In this document: positions 44,899-53,312 of the stretch, in pieces
How the letters are laid out: every line of letters starts with the position of its first letter
Position numbering within the stretch: position 1 is the first letter of the stretch
NCBI GenBank assembly: GCA_963704355.1
Contig: OY969891.1
Location: 992,001-1,056,000, forward strand
Length of the DNA: 64,000 nucleotides
Direction: 5' to 3'
Origin: Bog-473 sp963704355
GTDB taxonomy: Bacteria > Actinomycetota > Acidimicrobiia > Acidimicrobiales > RAAP-2
Position numbers and translations under genes: made by a program
The notes under the pieces: generated by a model
What the model saw: the letters and a program-made list of their open reading frames with translations, nothing else
Databases searched by the model: none
What the model was told of the DNA's origin: nothing

Positions 44899-45723
44899 GT
44901 GCCCAGCGAGAAGCGAGCCCGTCAGCGCGCGGCGCGAGAGGCGCGGCTGGCCGCCGAGGCCCAGGCCCACAAGCGCCGGCTGCGCATCCGGAACGGCGTC
45001 ATCGTCCTGGTCGTGGCGGGCATCATCGTGGGCATCGCCTTCGCCGTCTCGAGCGGCAACAACAACGTCGGGACGCAGTCGAAGACGTCGACGACGCTGA
45101 GCGCCACGCAGAAGGCCAACGCCAGGCTGCAGGCGCAGGCCAACGCGATCGCGGTGAGGGCCGGCTGCCCCAAGAGCCCGACCAGCGCGGTCAACACCCA
45201 GCACTACTCGGCCGCCCCGGCGATGACGATCGACACCTCGAAGCTGTACTCGGCCACCTTCGACACGACGGCCGGGACGTTCAACGTCGCGCTCGACGCG
45301 AAGTCGGCGCCGATCACGGTGAACAATTTCGTCTTCCTGGCCGGCAAGGGCTATTACAAGTGCAACGCGTTCGACCGGGTCATCCCCGACTTCGTGAACC
45401 AGACCGGTGACCCGACGGGCACCACGAGCGGCGGTCCCGGCTACACGCTCACGGCTGAGAACCCCCCCAAAGCCGCCAACCCCAGCCAGCAGTACCCCCT
45501 CGGCTCGCTCGCCATGGCCACCTCGTCCCAGGGCGTGAGCGGGAGCCAGTTCTTCATCGTGGCCGGGCCCCAGGGGGAGAGCCTGCCCAACAATTACCCG
45601 CTGTTCGGCTCCGTCACTTCCGGTATGAATGTGGTCGACACCATCAACCAGCAGGGCTCCGCGCAGGGGGTACCCCCCACCGTGACCCAACGCATTCTTT
45701 CCGTCACCATCCACGACTCGTGA
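44899..45723 (+). CDS. Membrane-anchored cyclophilin-type peptidyl-prolyl isomerase
   Basis: The 274-residue product starts at GTG 44899. It has a basic coiled N-terminus (KRARQRAAREARLAAEAQAH), one membrane helix (about 34-51), a linker with a lone Cys, and a cyclophilin domain (about 108-274). Motifs are FDTTAGTFNVALDAKSAPIT, NNFVFLAGKGYY, FDRVIPDFVNQTGDPTG and GSQFFIVAG. It speeds folding of proteins at prolyl bonds outside the membrane. The classical FHRxxxxFxxQGGD is altered to FDRVIPDFVNQTGD, so activity may be reduced. It is followed by a soluble paralogue with a 10-bp gap, clearly a tandem pair. Confidence 0.85.
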   Translation: MPSEKRARQRAAREARLAAEAQAHKRRLRIRNGVIVLVVAGIIVGIAFAVSSGNNNVGTQSKTSTTLSATQKANARLQAQANAIAVRAGCPKSPTSAVNTQHYSAAPAMTIDTSKLYSATFDTTAGTFNVALDAKSAPITVNNFVFLAGKGYYKCNAFDRVIPDFVNQTGDPTGTTSGGPGYTLTAENPPKAANPSQQYPLGSLAMATSSQGVSGSQFFIVAGPQGESLPNNYPLFGSVTSGMNVVDTINQQGSAQGVPPTVTQRILSVTIHDS

Positions 45724-45733
45724 GGACCTGACC

Positions 45734-46291
45734 ATGGCCGAACCCACCCCGCCCAACCCGGACGGCTCCAGCCCCCAGCAGCGCCAGTTCGCCGGTGAGC
45801 CGCCGATGATCATCGACCCGGACAAGCGCTACGTCGCCACCATGGTCACGTCGCACGGGACGATGGTCATCGCGCTCGACCCGCTGGCGGCGCCGAAGAC
45901 GGTCAACAGCTTCGTCTTCCTCGCCCGGTACCACTACTACGACGGCATCGTCTTCCACCGGATCATCCCGGGCTTCGTGCTCCAGGGCGGGGACCCGACC
46001 GGCACGGGGTCGGGCGGCCCGGGCTACCGCTTCGCCGACGAGCTCCCCGCCGCCGGGGGCTACAACGTGGGCTCCCTCGCCATGGCCAACGCCGGACCCG
46101 ACACCAACGGCAGCCAGTTCTTCGTGATCAGCGGCCCCGACGGCGTCCGCCTGCCCCCGCTGTACTCGCTCTTCGGCGAGGTGGTGAGCGGGCTCGACGT
46201 GGTCGAGAAGATCGACGCCGTCGGCAGCCGCTCGGGCACGCCCAAGGAGCGCGTCGTGATCGAGAGCGTGACGGTCGAAGAGAAGGACTGA
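45734..46291 (+). CDS. Cyclophilin-type peptidyl-prolyl isomerase, cytoplasmic
   Basis: The 185-residue cyclophilin has no signal peptide or membrane helix. Motifs FHRIIPGFVLQGGDPTGTGS, GSLAMANAGPDTNGSQFFV and YSLFGEVVSGLDVVEKI are all close to the active consensus, including the catalytic Arg. It probably catalyses prolyl isomerisation during protein folding in the cytoplasm. It is the second gene of a tandem pair with the anchored cyclophilin, sharing the GGPGY pattern, so one likely arose from the other. Confidence 0.9.
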   Translation: MAEPTPPNPDGSSPQQRQFAGEPPMIIDPDKRYVATMVTSHGTMVIALDPLAAPKTVNSFVFLARYHYYDGIVFHRIIPGFVLQGGDPTGTGSGGPGYRFADELPAAGGYNVGSLAMANAGPDTNGSQFFVISGPDGVRLPPLYSLFGEVVSGLDVVEKIDAVGSRSGTPKERVVIESVTVEEKD

Positions 46292-46380
46292 CTAGACCCG
46301 TCGATTCCAATGGGCCTGCCTCAACGGCGCACCCCTCCCTAGCCAAACTCACATGACGTGGGGGTGTGGTGGTTGGCGTT

Positions 46381-46443
46381 TGGCGATGTCTCCAGCGCGC
46401 CTTATGGCGATGTCTCCAGCGCGCCTTATGGCGATGTCTCCAG
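46381..46443 (+). repeat. 24-bp tandem repeat, 2.6 copies
   Basis: The unit starts TGGCGATGTCTCCAGCGCGC and ends CTTA. Copies lie at 46381-46404 and 46405-46428, with a partial third at 46429-46443 that runs into the palindrome described next. It lies in the 319-bp gap 46292-46610, which holds no gene. Confidence 0.9.
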
Positions 46444-46482
46444 AAACCGTAAACAGGATTGGTTACAGTTTCCAGAGACATC
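46433..46482. repeat. Imperfect palindrome related to the repeats at 59.9-60.05 kb
   Basis: The left arm 46433-46454 starts GATGTCTCCAGAAACCGTAA and the right arm 46461-46482 ends TTTCCAGAGACATC. They pair with few mismatches around a six-base loop (46455-46460). The block AAACCGTAAAC and the TTTCCAGAGACATCACCGGG side recur as AAACCGTAAAC and TTTTCAGAGTCATCACCGGG near rpsL. It may be a REP-like or transposon-end-derived element; a terminator role is also possible. Confidence 0.65.
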
Positions 46483-46610
46483 ACCGGGGTCCGAGGCGTC
46501 GATCGTCACCGACGGTGCGGTCACCAAGGTTCCACGAACAGATCCTCAAGGCTTCTTGGATCGCCGATGAGGTTTGCGCGACGGACGCTTGGAATCGTTC
46601 GTCCAGGGGG

Positions 46611-47297
46611 TCAGCCCTTCAGCGCGCCGAGCCCGTCGGTCGCCGCGCCGCCGACGAAGACGACCGGGGTTCCCGCGCCGGCCGAGCTCCAGGTCCCCTC
46701 TCCGGATCGGATGAGCGCGGTGCGGGCGGGCAGCGCCACGACCGGCAGCGCCGACGGCGCCATGGCGACCGTGCGCTCGAGCTTCTGTCCGTGGGCGTCG
46801 TCGTGCTCGTCGCCGAAGTGGGGCACGACGGTCAGGTTGTCGACCAACCCCAGCCCGAGGGTCAGCGCGCCGCCGCGGGGGTCCACCATGGGGTCCGTGA
46901 GCACCATCGCCCCGGCGCCGGCGCCGGCTACGACCGCCCCGCCCGACCAGGCCGCCCGCAGCGCCTCGAAGACGGCGGACTTCTTGAGCGCCGCGCGGAG
47001 GTGGAGCGGCGATCCTCCGGCCAGGTAGATGAAGCGGGCTCCGGCCATCACCGCCGCCATGCCCGGGTCCTCGGCCGAGGCCCGGTCCACCACCATGAGG
47101 CCCTCCACCTGGGCGCCCAGGGGTTCGAACCACTCGGCGGCCCGCAGCACGACGCGCTCGGGGTGCTGGTAGGCGGCCGCCGTGGGCAGCACCAGCACGT
47201 CACGGCCGCCCGAGGCCGCCAGCAAGGAGGTGTCGAAAGTGCAGCCCTCGGTCCATTCGCCGCCCCCGACCAGGGCCAGCGTGCCGGTCGCGTGCAT
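46611..47297 (-). CDS. S51-like (cyanophycinase/peptidase E fold) protein lacking the nucleophile serine
   Basis: The 228-residue product has the fold signature of peptidase family S51: TLALVGGGEWTEGC at the start, VLVLPTAAAYQHPE, FIYLAGGSPLHLRAAL and then VVAGAGAGAMVLTD. In active members the last motif is GxSAGA with the catalytic serine; here all candidates are Gly or Ala, so the usual hydrolase activity should be missing. It may be a non-enzymatic relative or use another residue. ATG 47297 is chosen; an upstream GTG (47312) and ATG (47369) add sequence without family match. It is divergent from the dehydrogenase gene at 47372. Confidence 0.7.
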   Translation of the reverse strand: MHATGTLALVGGGEWTEGCTFDTSLLAASGGRDVLVLPTAAAYQHPERVVLRAAEWFEPLGAQVEGLMVVDRASAEDPGMAAVMAGARFIYLAGGSPLHLRAALKKSAVFEALRAAWSGGAVVAGAGAGAMVLTDPMVDPRGGALTLGLGLVDNLTVVPHFGDEHDDAHGQKLERTVAMAPSALPVVALPARTALIRSGEGTWSSAGAGTPVVFVGGAATDGLGALKG

Positions 47298-47371
47298 GCG
47301 CCACTCTTGCACGCTCGGCGGCGCCCACCCGCTTCGACGGCTGTGGTTACCGGCCAGTAGCCTACGCAACC

Positions 47372-48226
47372 ATGTCGATCACACGGGTGGGAATCGTCGG
47401 TTCGGGAATCATGGGCTCGGGGATCGCCGAAGTGGCGGCCGCCACGGGCCACGAGGTCGTCCTGCGCAGCCGCAGCCAGGCGGGCGCGGACGCCATGATG
47501 GCCGGCCTGGGCAAGTCACTGGCGAAGCAGGTCGAGAAGGGCAAGCGGACCGACGCCGAGGCGGCCGAGATCACCGGGCGCGTCACCGCCACGACCCACC
47601 TGGGCCAGCTGGTCGACGTCGACCTGGTCATCGAGTCCGTCGTGGAGGACCTCGGGGTCAAGAAGGACCTCTTCGCCGAGCTCGACAGCATCTGCAAGCC
47701 CGGGACGATCCTCGCTACCAACACCTCGACCTTGCCGGTCGTGGAAATGGCCATGGCCACCGGCCGCCCGGACCTGGTGTGCGGCATCCACTTCTTCAAC
47801 CCGGCGCCCGCCATGGCGCTGGTCGAGGTGGTGCGTCCAGTCACGGCCAGCGACGCCACCGTCGAGGCGGCCGTCGCGTTCGCGGGCGCGTGCGGGAAGG
47901 ACCCGGTCGAGGTGAAGGACCAGGCGGGCTTCATCGTCAACGCGCTGCTGTTTCCGTACCTCAACAACGCGGTGCGCCTGCTCGAGCAGGGCGTGGCGAC
48001 GAAAGAGGGCATCGACGCCGCCATGAAGGGCGGGTGCGGCTTCCCGTTGGGCCCCTTCGCGCTCCTCGACCTCGTCGGCCTCGACACCTCGCTCGCCATC
48101 CTCGAGGCGCTCTACGCCGAGTTCCGCGATCCGAATTACGCCGCGGTGCCACTGCTGCGCCGCATGGTCACGTCCGGTCAGCTCGGCCGCAAGACCAAGA
48201 AGGGCTTCTACGACTACAGCCGCTAG
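47372..48226 (+). CDS. 3-hydroxybutyryl-CoA (3-hydroxyacyl-CoA) dehydrogenase
   Basis: The 284-residue enzyme interconverts acetoacetyl-CoA and 3-hydroxybutyryl-CoA with NAD(P). The nucleotide-binding loop is VGIVGSGIMGSGIAEVAA; the catalytic region shows NTSTLPVVEMA and GIHFFNPAPAMALVEVV (His-Glu pair). The C-terminal domain has DQAGFIVNALLFPYLNNAVR and GGCGFPLGPFALLDLVGLD. The length is normal for the short form. It is followed after 61 bp by the ethylmalonyl-CoA mutase gene on the same strand, which fits a joint role in the ethylmalonyl-CoA pathway between thiolase and crotonyl-CoA formation. The crotonase that would lie between is not in the window. Confidence 0.9.
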   Translation: MSITRVGIVGSGIMGSGIAEVAAATGHEVVLRSRSQAGADAMMAGLGKSLAKQVEKGKRTDAEAAEITGRVTATTHLGQLVDVDLVIESVVEDLGVKKDLFAELDSICKPGTILATNTSTLPVVEMAMATGRPDLVCGIHFFNPAPAMALVEVVRPVTASDATVEAAVAFAGACGKDPVEVKDQAGFIVNALLFPYLNNAVRLLEQGVATKEGIDAAMKGGCGFPLGPFALLDLVGLDTSLAILEALYAEFRDPNYAAVPLLRRMVTSGQLGRKTKKGFYDYSR

Positions 48227-48287
48227 CCATCCCGGCGGGAAAGACGGGCACAATGGTGGAGCGCCACGATCGAGTGGAGGTGAAGTG

Positions 48288-50279
48288 ATGGCACCCGAAC
48301 CGCAGCGGGACGCGCCCTGGGTGATGCGCACCTACTCGGGCCACTCCACCGCCCGTGCCTCCAACGAGCTCTACCGCACCAACCTGGCCAGGGGGCAGAC
48401 GGGCCTCTCCATCGCCTTCGACCTGCCGACCCAGACCGGATACGACCCCGACGCGCCCGAGGCGGCCGGCGAGGTGGGCAAAGTGGGGGTACCGGTGGCG
48501 CACCTCGGGCACATGAAGGAGCTGCTCGACGGCATCCCCGTGGCCGACATGAACACCTCCATGACGATCAACGCGACCGCGGCCTGGCTGCTCGGGCTGT
48601 ACGTCGCGCACGCGCAGGAGATGGGCGTCGACCCGGCGCTGCTGGCCGGGACCACGCAAAACGACATCATCAAGGAGTACTTGAGCCGAGGGACCTACAT
48701 CTTCCCGCCCGGCCCCAGCCTGCGCCTCACGGTGGACACGATCGCCTTCACGGTGCGCCACGCGCCCAAGTGGAACCCCATCAACGTCTGCAGCTACCAC
48801 TTGCAGGAGGCGGGTGCGACACCCGTGCAGGAGGTGGCCTACGCGCTTGCCACCGCGATCGGGGTGCTCGACGGCGTGCGCGCCTCGGGCAAGATGGACG
48901 CGTCCGAGCTGCCGGCCGTCGTGGGCCGCATCAGCTTCTTCGTGAACTCGAGCGTCCGCTTTGTGGAGGAGACCTGCAAAATGCGGGCCTTCACCCAGAT
49001 GTGGGACCGCATCTGCCGCGAGCGCTACGGGGTCGAGGACCCCAAGCTGCGACGCTTCCGCTACGGCGTCCAGGTCAATTCGCTCGGGCTCACCGAGCAG
49101 CAGCCCGAGAACAATGTGCAGCGGATCGTTCTCGAGACCCTGGGCGTCACGCTGTCGAAGAGCGCGCGGGCCCGGGCCATGCAGCTCCCGGCGTGGAACG
49201 AGGCACTCGGCCTCCCCCGGCCCTGGGACCAGCAGTGGTCGCTGCGGATCCAGCAGGTCCTCGCCTTCGAGTCGGACCTGCTCGAGTACGACGACATCTT
49301 CGAGGGCTCGAAGGTCGTCGAGGCCAAGACAGCGGACCTGGTCGAGGCGGCCACCGCCGAGCTCGACGACGTGCAGGCCCTGGGCGGCGCGTTCGAGGCC
49401 ATCGACGAGCTGAAGCGGCGCCTCGTGCGCAGCCAGGCCGAGCGGGTGCGGCGCATCGAGACGGGCGAGCTCAAGGTGATCGGGGTGAACTGCTTCACCG
49501 AGACGGCGCCTTCCCCGCTGCAGGGCGACGGCGAGATCGAGAACATCCTCAGGGTCGACCACCGGGTCGAGGCCGAGCAGATCGCCGACGTCGAGAAGTG
49601 GCGGGCCCAGCGCGACGGCGCCGCCGTGCGTTTGGCGCTCGACGAGCTGCGCCGCGTCGCCGAGGACGATGGGCCGCAGGGCAACATCATGCCGGCCACC
49701 ATCGCCCTGGCACACGCCGGAGGCACGACGGGGGAGTGGGCCGGCGCCCTGCGCGGCGTGTTCGGCGAGTTCCGCGCGCCCACCGGGGTGAGCGGCGGCG
49801 TCGGGCGGCGCGGCCAGGATCTCGACCCGGTGCGCGTCCGCGTCAAGGAGCTGGCCGAGCGGACCGGCGGGCCGCCGCGCCTGCTCGTGGCCAAGCCCGG
49901 GCTCGACGGTCACTCCAACGGCGCCGAGCAGATCGCCGTGGCGGCCCGCGACGCCGGCTTCGAGGTCATCTACCAAGGCATCCGGCTGACCCCGGCCCAG
50001 ATCGTGGCCGCGGCGCGCGACGAGGACGTCGACATCGTGGGGCTGTCGATCCTCTCGGGTTCGCACCTCGAGCTGGTGCCCGATGTGCTCGACCGCCTGC
50101 GCGCCGCCGGCAGCGCCGCCGCCGTGGTGGTGGGCGGCATCATCCCGCCCGACGACGCCGAGCTGCTGCTCGGCAAGGGCGTGGCGTCGGTCTACACGCC
50201 CAAGGACTATTCCTTCGACCGCATCATGGAGGATCTGGTCGCGCTGGCCGAGCGCCAGCGCGCCGCCACTCCCGCGTGA
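48288..50279 (+). CDS. meaA: Ethylmalonyl-CoA mutase (MeaA-type, coenzyme B12-dependent)
   Basis: The 663-residue single-chain mutase has the catalytic barrel first (about 8-500) and the B12 domain last (about 525-655). The N-terminus PWVMRTYSGHSTARASNELY, then GQTGLSIAFDLPTQTGYD, GEVGKVGVPVAHLGHM, MNTSMTINATAAWLL and KWNPINVCSYHLQEAGATP are closer to ethylmalonyl-CoA mutases than to methylmalonyl-CoA mutases as I know them. The cobalamin motif is Asp540-Gly-His542-x-x-Gly. It turns ethylmalonyl-CoA into methylsuccinyl-CoA. ATG 48288 is chosen because GGAGG (48276-48280) is seven bases away; the GTG just before it is less well spaced. The end overlaps the convergent DUF4031 gene by 56 bp. Confidence 0.88.
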   Translation: MAPEPQRDAPWVMRTYSGHSTARASNELYRTNLARGQTGLSIAFDLPTQTGYDPDAPEAAGEVGKVGVPVAHLGHMKELLDGIPVADMNTSMTINATAAWLLGLYVAHAQEMGVDPALLAGTTQNDIIKEYLSRGTYIFPPGPSLRLTVDTIAFTVRHAPKWNPINVCSYHLQEAGATPVQEVAYALATAIGVLDGVRASGKMDASELPAVVGRISFFVNSSVRFVEETCKMRAFTQMWDRICRERYGVEDPKLRRFRYGVQVNSLGLTEQQPENNVQRIVLETLGVTLSKSARARAMQLPAWNEALGLPRPWDQQWSLRIQQVLAFESDLLEYDDIFEGSKVVEAKTADLVEAATAELDDVQALGGAFEAIDELKRRLVRSQAERVRRIETGELKVIGVNCFTETAPSPLQGDGEIENILRVDHRVEAEQIADVEKWRAQRDGAAVRLALDELRRVAEDDGPQGNIMPATIALAHAGGTTGEWAGALRGVFGEFRAPTGVSGGVGRRGQDLDPVRVRVKELAERTGGPPRLLVAKPGLDGHSNGAEQIAVAARDAGFEVIYQGIRLTPAQIVAAARDEDVDIVGLSILSGSHLELVPDVLDRLRAAGSAAAVVVGGIIPPDDAELLLGKGVASVYTPKDYSFDRIMEDLVALAERQRAATPA

Positions 50280-50529
50280 GGCGCGCCATCTCGCGCCACG
50301 TCACCGGGACCGCCCCGAGCTGAATCGCCCGCAGCCGCAGGCTGTCCGGCACGTCGTAGTGGTTCAGCGCGGCCGAGCGCCGGTGCCGCTGGTAGCCCCG
50401 CGCCGGGATGCCGAGCGCGGCGGCCATGACGTGGAGCTCCTCGGGATCGTCGGCCAACAGATGCGACCAGCGGTCGGCCCGGCCCCGCACGGTGGCGCGC
50501 TGGCGCCAATCGTCGACGTAGACGGTCAG
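50224..50529 (-). CDS. DUF4031 domain protein
   Basis: The product is a small protein of about 101 residues whose pattern TVYVDDWRQRATVRG, RWSHLLADDPEELHVMAAAL, HYDVPDSLRLRAIQLGA and VPVTWREMARL matches DUF4031, a widespread actinobacterial family of unknown function. Family members usually begin right at TVYVDD. Here the codon at that position is CTG (50529), overlapping the preceding stop as CTGA. GTG 50577 and ATG 50598 are alternatives that overlap the upstream gene more. It seems to be the last gene after pccB and the epsilon-like gene. Confidence 0.7.
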   Translation of the reverse strand: MTVYVDDWRQRATVRGRADRWSHLLADDPEELHVMAAALGIPARGYQRHRRSAALNHYDVPDSLRLRAIQLGAVPVTWREMARLTREWRRAGARPARPDPP

Positions 50530-50744
50530 CGGCGCGCCCAGGGACGGTCGCGCCGCAACGGCACGGGCTTGTTCCACCAGCGGCCGCTGAAGCGCCACGC
50601 CTGATGGACCGGGTCCCGCTCGTCGGGCGCGGCGGGACGCGGCCAGGCCATCTGCACCGCGGCCGTGATGGCGGCCAGCACCGCCGGGTCCGGCTCGAGC
50701 CGGGGTCGCAGCGCGAGCCGCTCGGGGTCGATGGCCAGGCTCAA
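50526..50744 (-). CDS. Small acyl-CoA carboxylase epsilon-like protein
   Basis: The 72-residue product follows pccB with a TTGA overlap (TTG start at 50744), the place where actinobacteria often encode the epsilon subunit of acyl-CoA carboxylase. The sequence DPAVLAAITAAVQMAWPRP followed by AWRFSGRWWNKPVPLRRDRP fits the loose epsilon layout: an N-terminal helix with Ala, then a basic Trp/Arg tail. Similarity is weak, and position carries most of the argument. If correct, it would stabilise the PccA-PccB complex. It is coupled to the DUF4031 gene downstream through a four-base overlap. Confidence 0.5.
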   Translation of the reverse strand: MSLAIDPERLALRPRLEPDPAVLAAITAAVQMAWPRPAAPDERDPVHQAWRFSGRWWNKPVPLRRDRPWARR

Positions 50745-52297
50745 AGCGGGACGTTGCCGTGCTTGCGCCGCGGCAGCTCCTCGCGCTTGGACGCCAGGAT
50801 GTCGAGGCTGCGGCAGATCACGGCGCGGGTGTCCGCCGGCGAGATCACGTCATCGATGTAGCCGCGCTCGGCCGCGATGTAGGGGTTGGCGTAGCGCTCG
50901 GTGTACTCGTCAATCAGCTCCGCCCGCCGACGCGCCGGGTCCGGGGCCTCGGCCAGCTCGCGTCGGTAGACGATCTCGACGGCGCCGTTGGGCCCCATGA
51001 CCGCGAGCTCGGCGGAGGGCCACGCGAAGGCAAGGTCGGCGCCGATCGACTTGGAGTTCATGACGACGTAGGCGCCGCCGTAAGCCTTGCGCGTGATGAT
51101 CTGGATCCGCGGGACCGTCGACTCGCAGTAGGCGTACAGCAGCTTCGCCCCGTGCCGGATGATGCCGCCGTACTCCTGGTCGGTGCCTGGCATGAAGCCC
51201 GGCACGTCGACGAAGGTGAGGAGCGGGATGTTGAACGCGTCGCAGGTTCGGACGAAGCGCGACGCCTTCTCGGACGAGTCGATGTCGAGCACGCCGGCCA
51301 GCACCGCCGGCTGGTTGCCCACGATGCCCACGACGCGGCCGTTCATCCGGGCGAAGCCGCACGTGATCGACATGGCCCAGTGCCGGTGCACCTCGAGGTA
51401 CTCGCCGTCGTCGACCACCGCGGTGATCACCCGCTTCATGTCGTAAGGCTGGTTCGGCGACGTGGGGAGGAAGTCGATGAGCTCGGGCACACTGCGCTCG
51501 GGGTCGTCGCCCGAAACCTCGAGCGGCGGTTCCTCGAGGTTGTTCGAGGGCAGGAACGACAGGAGGTGGCGCACCTCGTCGAGGCAGGCCTTCTCGTCGG
51601 GGGCCACGAACGTGGCCACACCCGACTTCGTGGCGTGGCTCATGGCGCCGCCGAGCTCCTCGAGCGTCACGTCCTCGCCGGTGACCGTCTTCACGACGTC
51701 GGGGCCGGTGATGAACATGTGCGAGGTGCCCTGGACCATGAAGATGAAGTCCGTCATGGCGGGCGAGTAGACGGCGCCGCCGGCGCAGGGCCCGAGGATC
51801 ACGCTGATCTGGGGGATGACGCCCGATGCGGCGACGTTGCGGTGGAAGATGCCGCCGTAGGAGTGCAGCGAGACGACGCCCTCCTGGATCCGGGCGCCGG
51901 CGCCGTCGTTGAGGCCGATCATCGGGACCCCGGTGGACGCGGCGAGGTCCATCACCTTGTGGATCTTTTCGGCGAAGACCTCGCCCAGGGCGCCGCCGAA
52001 GACGGTGAAGTCCTGGCTGAAGATGCAGACCCGCCGGCCGTCGATGGTGCCGAACCCCGTGACGACGCCGTCGGTGTAGGGGCGGTTGTCCTCGAGGCCC
52101 ATGCCGTGCGCCCGGTGCCGGGCCAGCATGTCGAGCTCCTGGAACGACCCCTCGTCGAGCAGGTACTCAATCCGCTCCCGCGCCGTCAGTTTCCCCTTGG
52201 CGTGGTGGCGTTCGACCGCCCGGGGGCTCCCGGCGTGGAGGGCCTCGTTCTTCCGTTCGGCCAGCTCGGCCAGGCGCTCGGCCATCGAGTGTTCCAT
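50741..52297 (-). CDS. pccB: Propionyl-CoA carboxylase beta (carboxyltransferase) subunit
   Basis: The 518-residue subunit transfers CO2 from carboxybiotin to propionyl-CoA (possibly also acetyl-CoA) to give methylmalonyl-CoA. Visible are the N-terminal KGKLTARERIEYLLDEGSF, SQDFTVFGGALGE, the oxyanion region GLNDGAGARIQEGV with SLHSYGGIFHRN, the second half GFMPGTDQEYGGIIRHGAKL, and RKAYGGAYVVMNSKSIGAD. Start ATG 52297 (MEHSMAERL) is used; ATG 52285 is also possible. The biotin-carrying alpha subunit is not in the window. Together with the epimerase and the mutase region it links propionyl-CoA produced by the ethylmalonyl-CoA route, or by fatty-acid breakdown, to succinyl-CoA. Confidence 0.92.
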   Translation of the reverse strand: MEHSMAERLAELAERKNEALHAGSPRAVERHHAKGKLTARERIEYLLDEGSFQELDMLARHRAHGMGLEDNRPYTDGVVTGFGTIDGRRVCIFSQDFTVFGGALGEVFAEKIHKVMDLAASTGVPMIGLNDGAGARIQEGVVSLHSYGGIFHRNVAASGVIPQISVILGPCAGGAVYSPAMTDFIFMVQGTSHMFITGPDVVKTVTGEDVTLEELGGAMSHATKSGVATFVAPDEKACLDEVRHLLSFLPSNNLEEPPLEVSGDDPERSVPELIDFLPTSPNQPYDMKRVITAVVDDGEYLEVHRHWAMSITCGFARMNGRVVGIVGNQPAVLAGVLDIDSSEKASRFVRTCDAFNIPLLTFVDVPGFMPGTDQEYGGIIRHGAKLLYAYCESTVPRIQIITRKAYGGAYVVMNSKSIGADLAFAWPSAELAVMGPNGAVEIVYRRELAEAPDPARRRAELIDEYTERYANPYIAAERGYIDDVISPADTRAVICRSLDILASKREELPRRKHGNVPL

Positions 52298-52466
52298 GAG
52301 GTTGAGGCTAACGCCCGCCAGGCGCCGCCCGAAATTGCGACCGTAAGACGACAGATGAGAAGTCGTTCTACTTCGCAACGGAAAATACCTGGTCTGGCCA
52401 GGGAAAAGATGAGGCGCCGGGATCGCAATCCCCGGGGACCGGCCCGACCGCAATGGGGGGGAGACG

Positions 52467-53312
52467 ATGCCGCTGCTCCAAGTAGCGGAAGCTGAGATCC
52501 GATTTGGAGGTGTGCACGCGCTGCGCGGCATCAACCTCTCGGTCGACGCGGGCACCGTCACCGGCCTCATCGGTCCCAACGGCGCGGGCAAGACCACCTG
52601 CTTCAACGCCATCTGCGGCCTGCAGAGCCTGAACAGCGGGCGCATCACCTTCGACGGCACCGACATGAGCGGCCTCAAGCCCCACCAGCGGGCCCGCTGC
52701 GGCATCGCGCGCACCTTCCAGCGCCTCGAGATCTTCGGCTCGCTGTCGGTGCGCGAGAACGTGCTGGCCGCGGCGGAGATCCGCCGACGTTGGTCCCACG
52801 ACCGCTCCGACGCCGCCGCCAATGCCGACGGCGTGCTGGCCCTCGTCGGCCTCACCCACCTGGCCGACCGGTCGGCCGACACGCTGCCCACCGGCCAGGC
52901 CCGCCTGCTCGAGCTCGCCCGTGCCTTGGCGACCCGGCCCCGCCTGTTGCTCCTCGACGAGCCCTCCTCGGGGCTGGACGACGTCGAGAGCGACGAGCTG
53001 GGCGACCTGCTGGTCCAGCTGTCCGAGGCCGGGATGGGCGTCCTGCTGGTCGAGCACGACATGGGCCTGGTCATGCGCGTGTGCACCTCCATCAACGTCC
53101 TCGACTTCGGCTCCGTCCTGATGGTCGGAGGCCCGGCCGAGGTGCGGGCCGACGAGCGGGTGCGAGCGGCCTACCTGGGCGCGGCCGACGAGCCGGCCGA
53201 GCCCGACGAGCAGGCCCGGCCCGACGAACAGGCCCGGCACAGCGATCCGGCCCCGCACGGCGGGTCGGGTGCCGGTGCGGGGAGCCCGGCCACAGTGGGC
53301 GCGCATGGCTGA
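52467..53312 (+). CDS. livG: ABC transporter ATPase, LivG type
   Basis: The 281-residue ATPase powers a branched-chain-amino-acid-type importer. Walker A is GLIGPNGAGKTTCFN (about 34-48) and Walker B LLLLDEPSSGLDD; the switch His lies in LLVEHDMGLVM. The signature reads LPTGQARLLELARAL, a variant common in LivG-like proteins, instead of LSGGQ. A C-terminal tail of about 30 residues is rich in Glu, Asp, Pro and Gly (DEQARPDEQARHSDPAPHGG) with no family match. GGGGGAG precedes ATG 52467. It is the first gene of a compact operon and overlaps livF by eight bases. Confidence 0.9.
   Translation: MPLLQVAEAEIRFGGVHALRGINLSVDAGTVTGLIGPNGAGKTTCFNAICGLQSLNSGRITFDGTDMSGLKPHQRARCGIARTFQRLEIFGSLSVRENVLAAAEIRRRWSHDRSDAAANADGVLALVGLTHLADRSADTLPTGQARLLELARALATRPRLLLLDEPSSGLDDVESDELGDLLVQLSEAGMGVLLVEHDMGLVMRVCTSINVLDFGSVLMVGGPAEVRADERVRAAYLGAADEPAEPDEQARPDEQARHSDPAPHGGSGAGAGSPATVGAHG

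Noticed and set aside
43003..45825. Minus-strand open frame of 940 codons
   Set aside because: Only its last 188 codons (the SixA-like gene) look like protein; the rest is antisense or out of frame to lysC and the cyclophilin gene.
46381..46482. Possible CRISPR array
   Set aside because: The repeats are directly adjacent without spacers and run into a palindrome; no cas genes are near.
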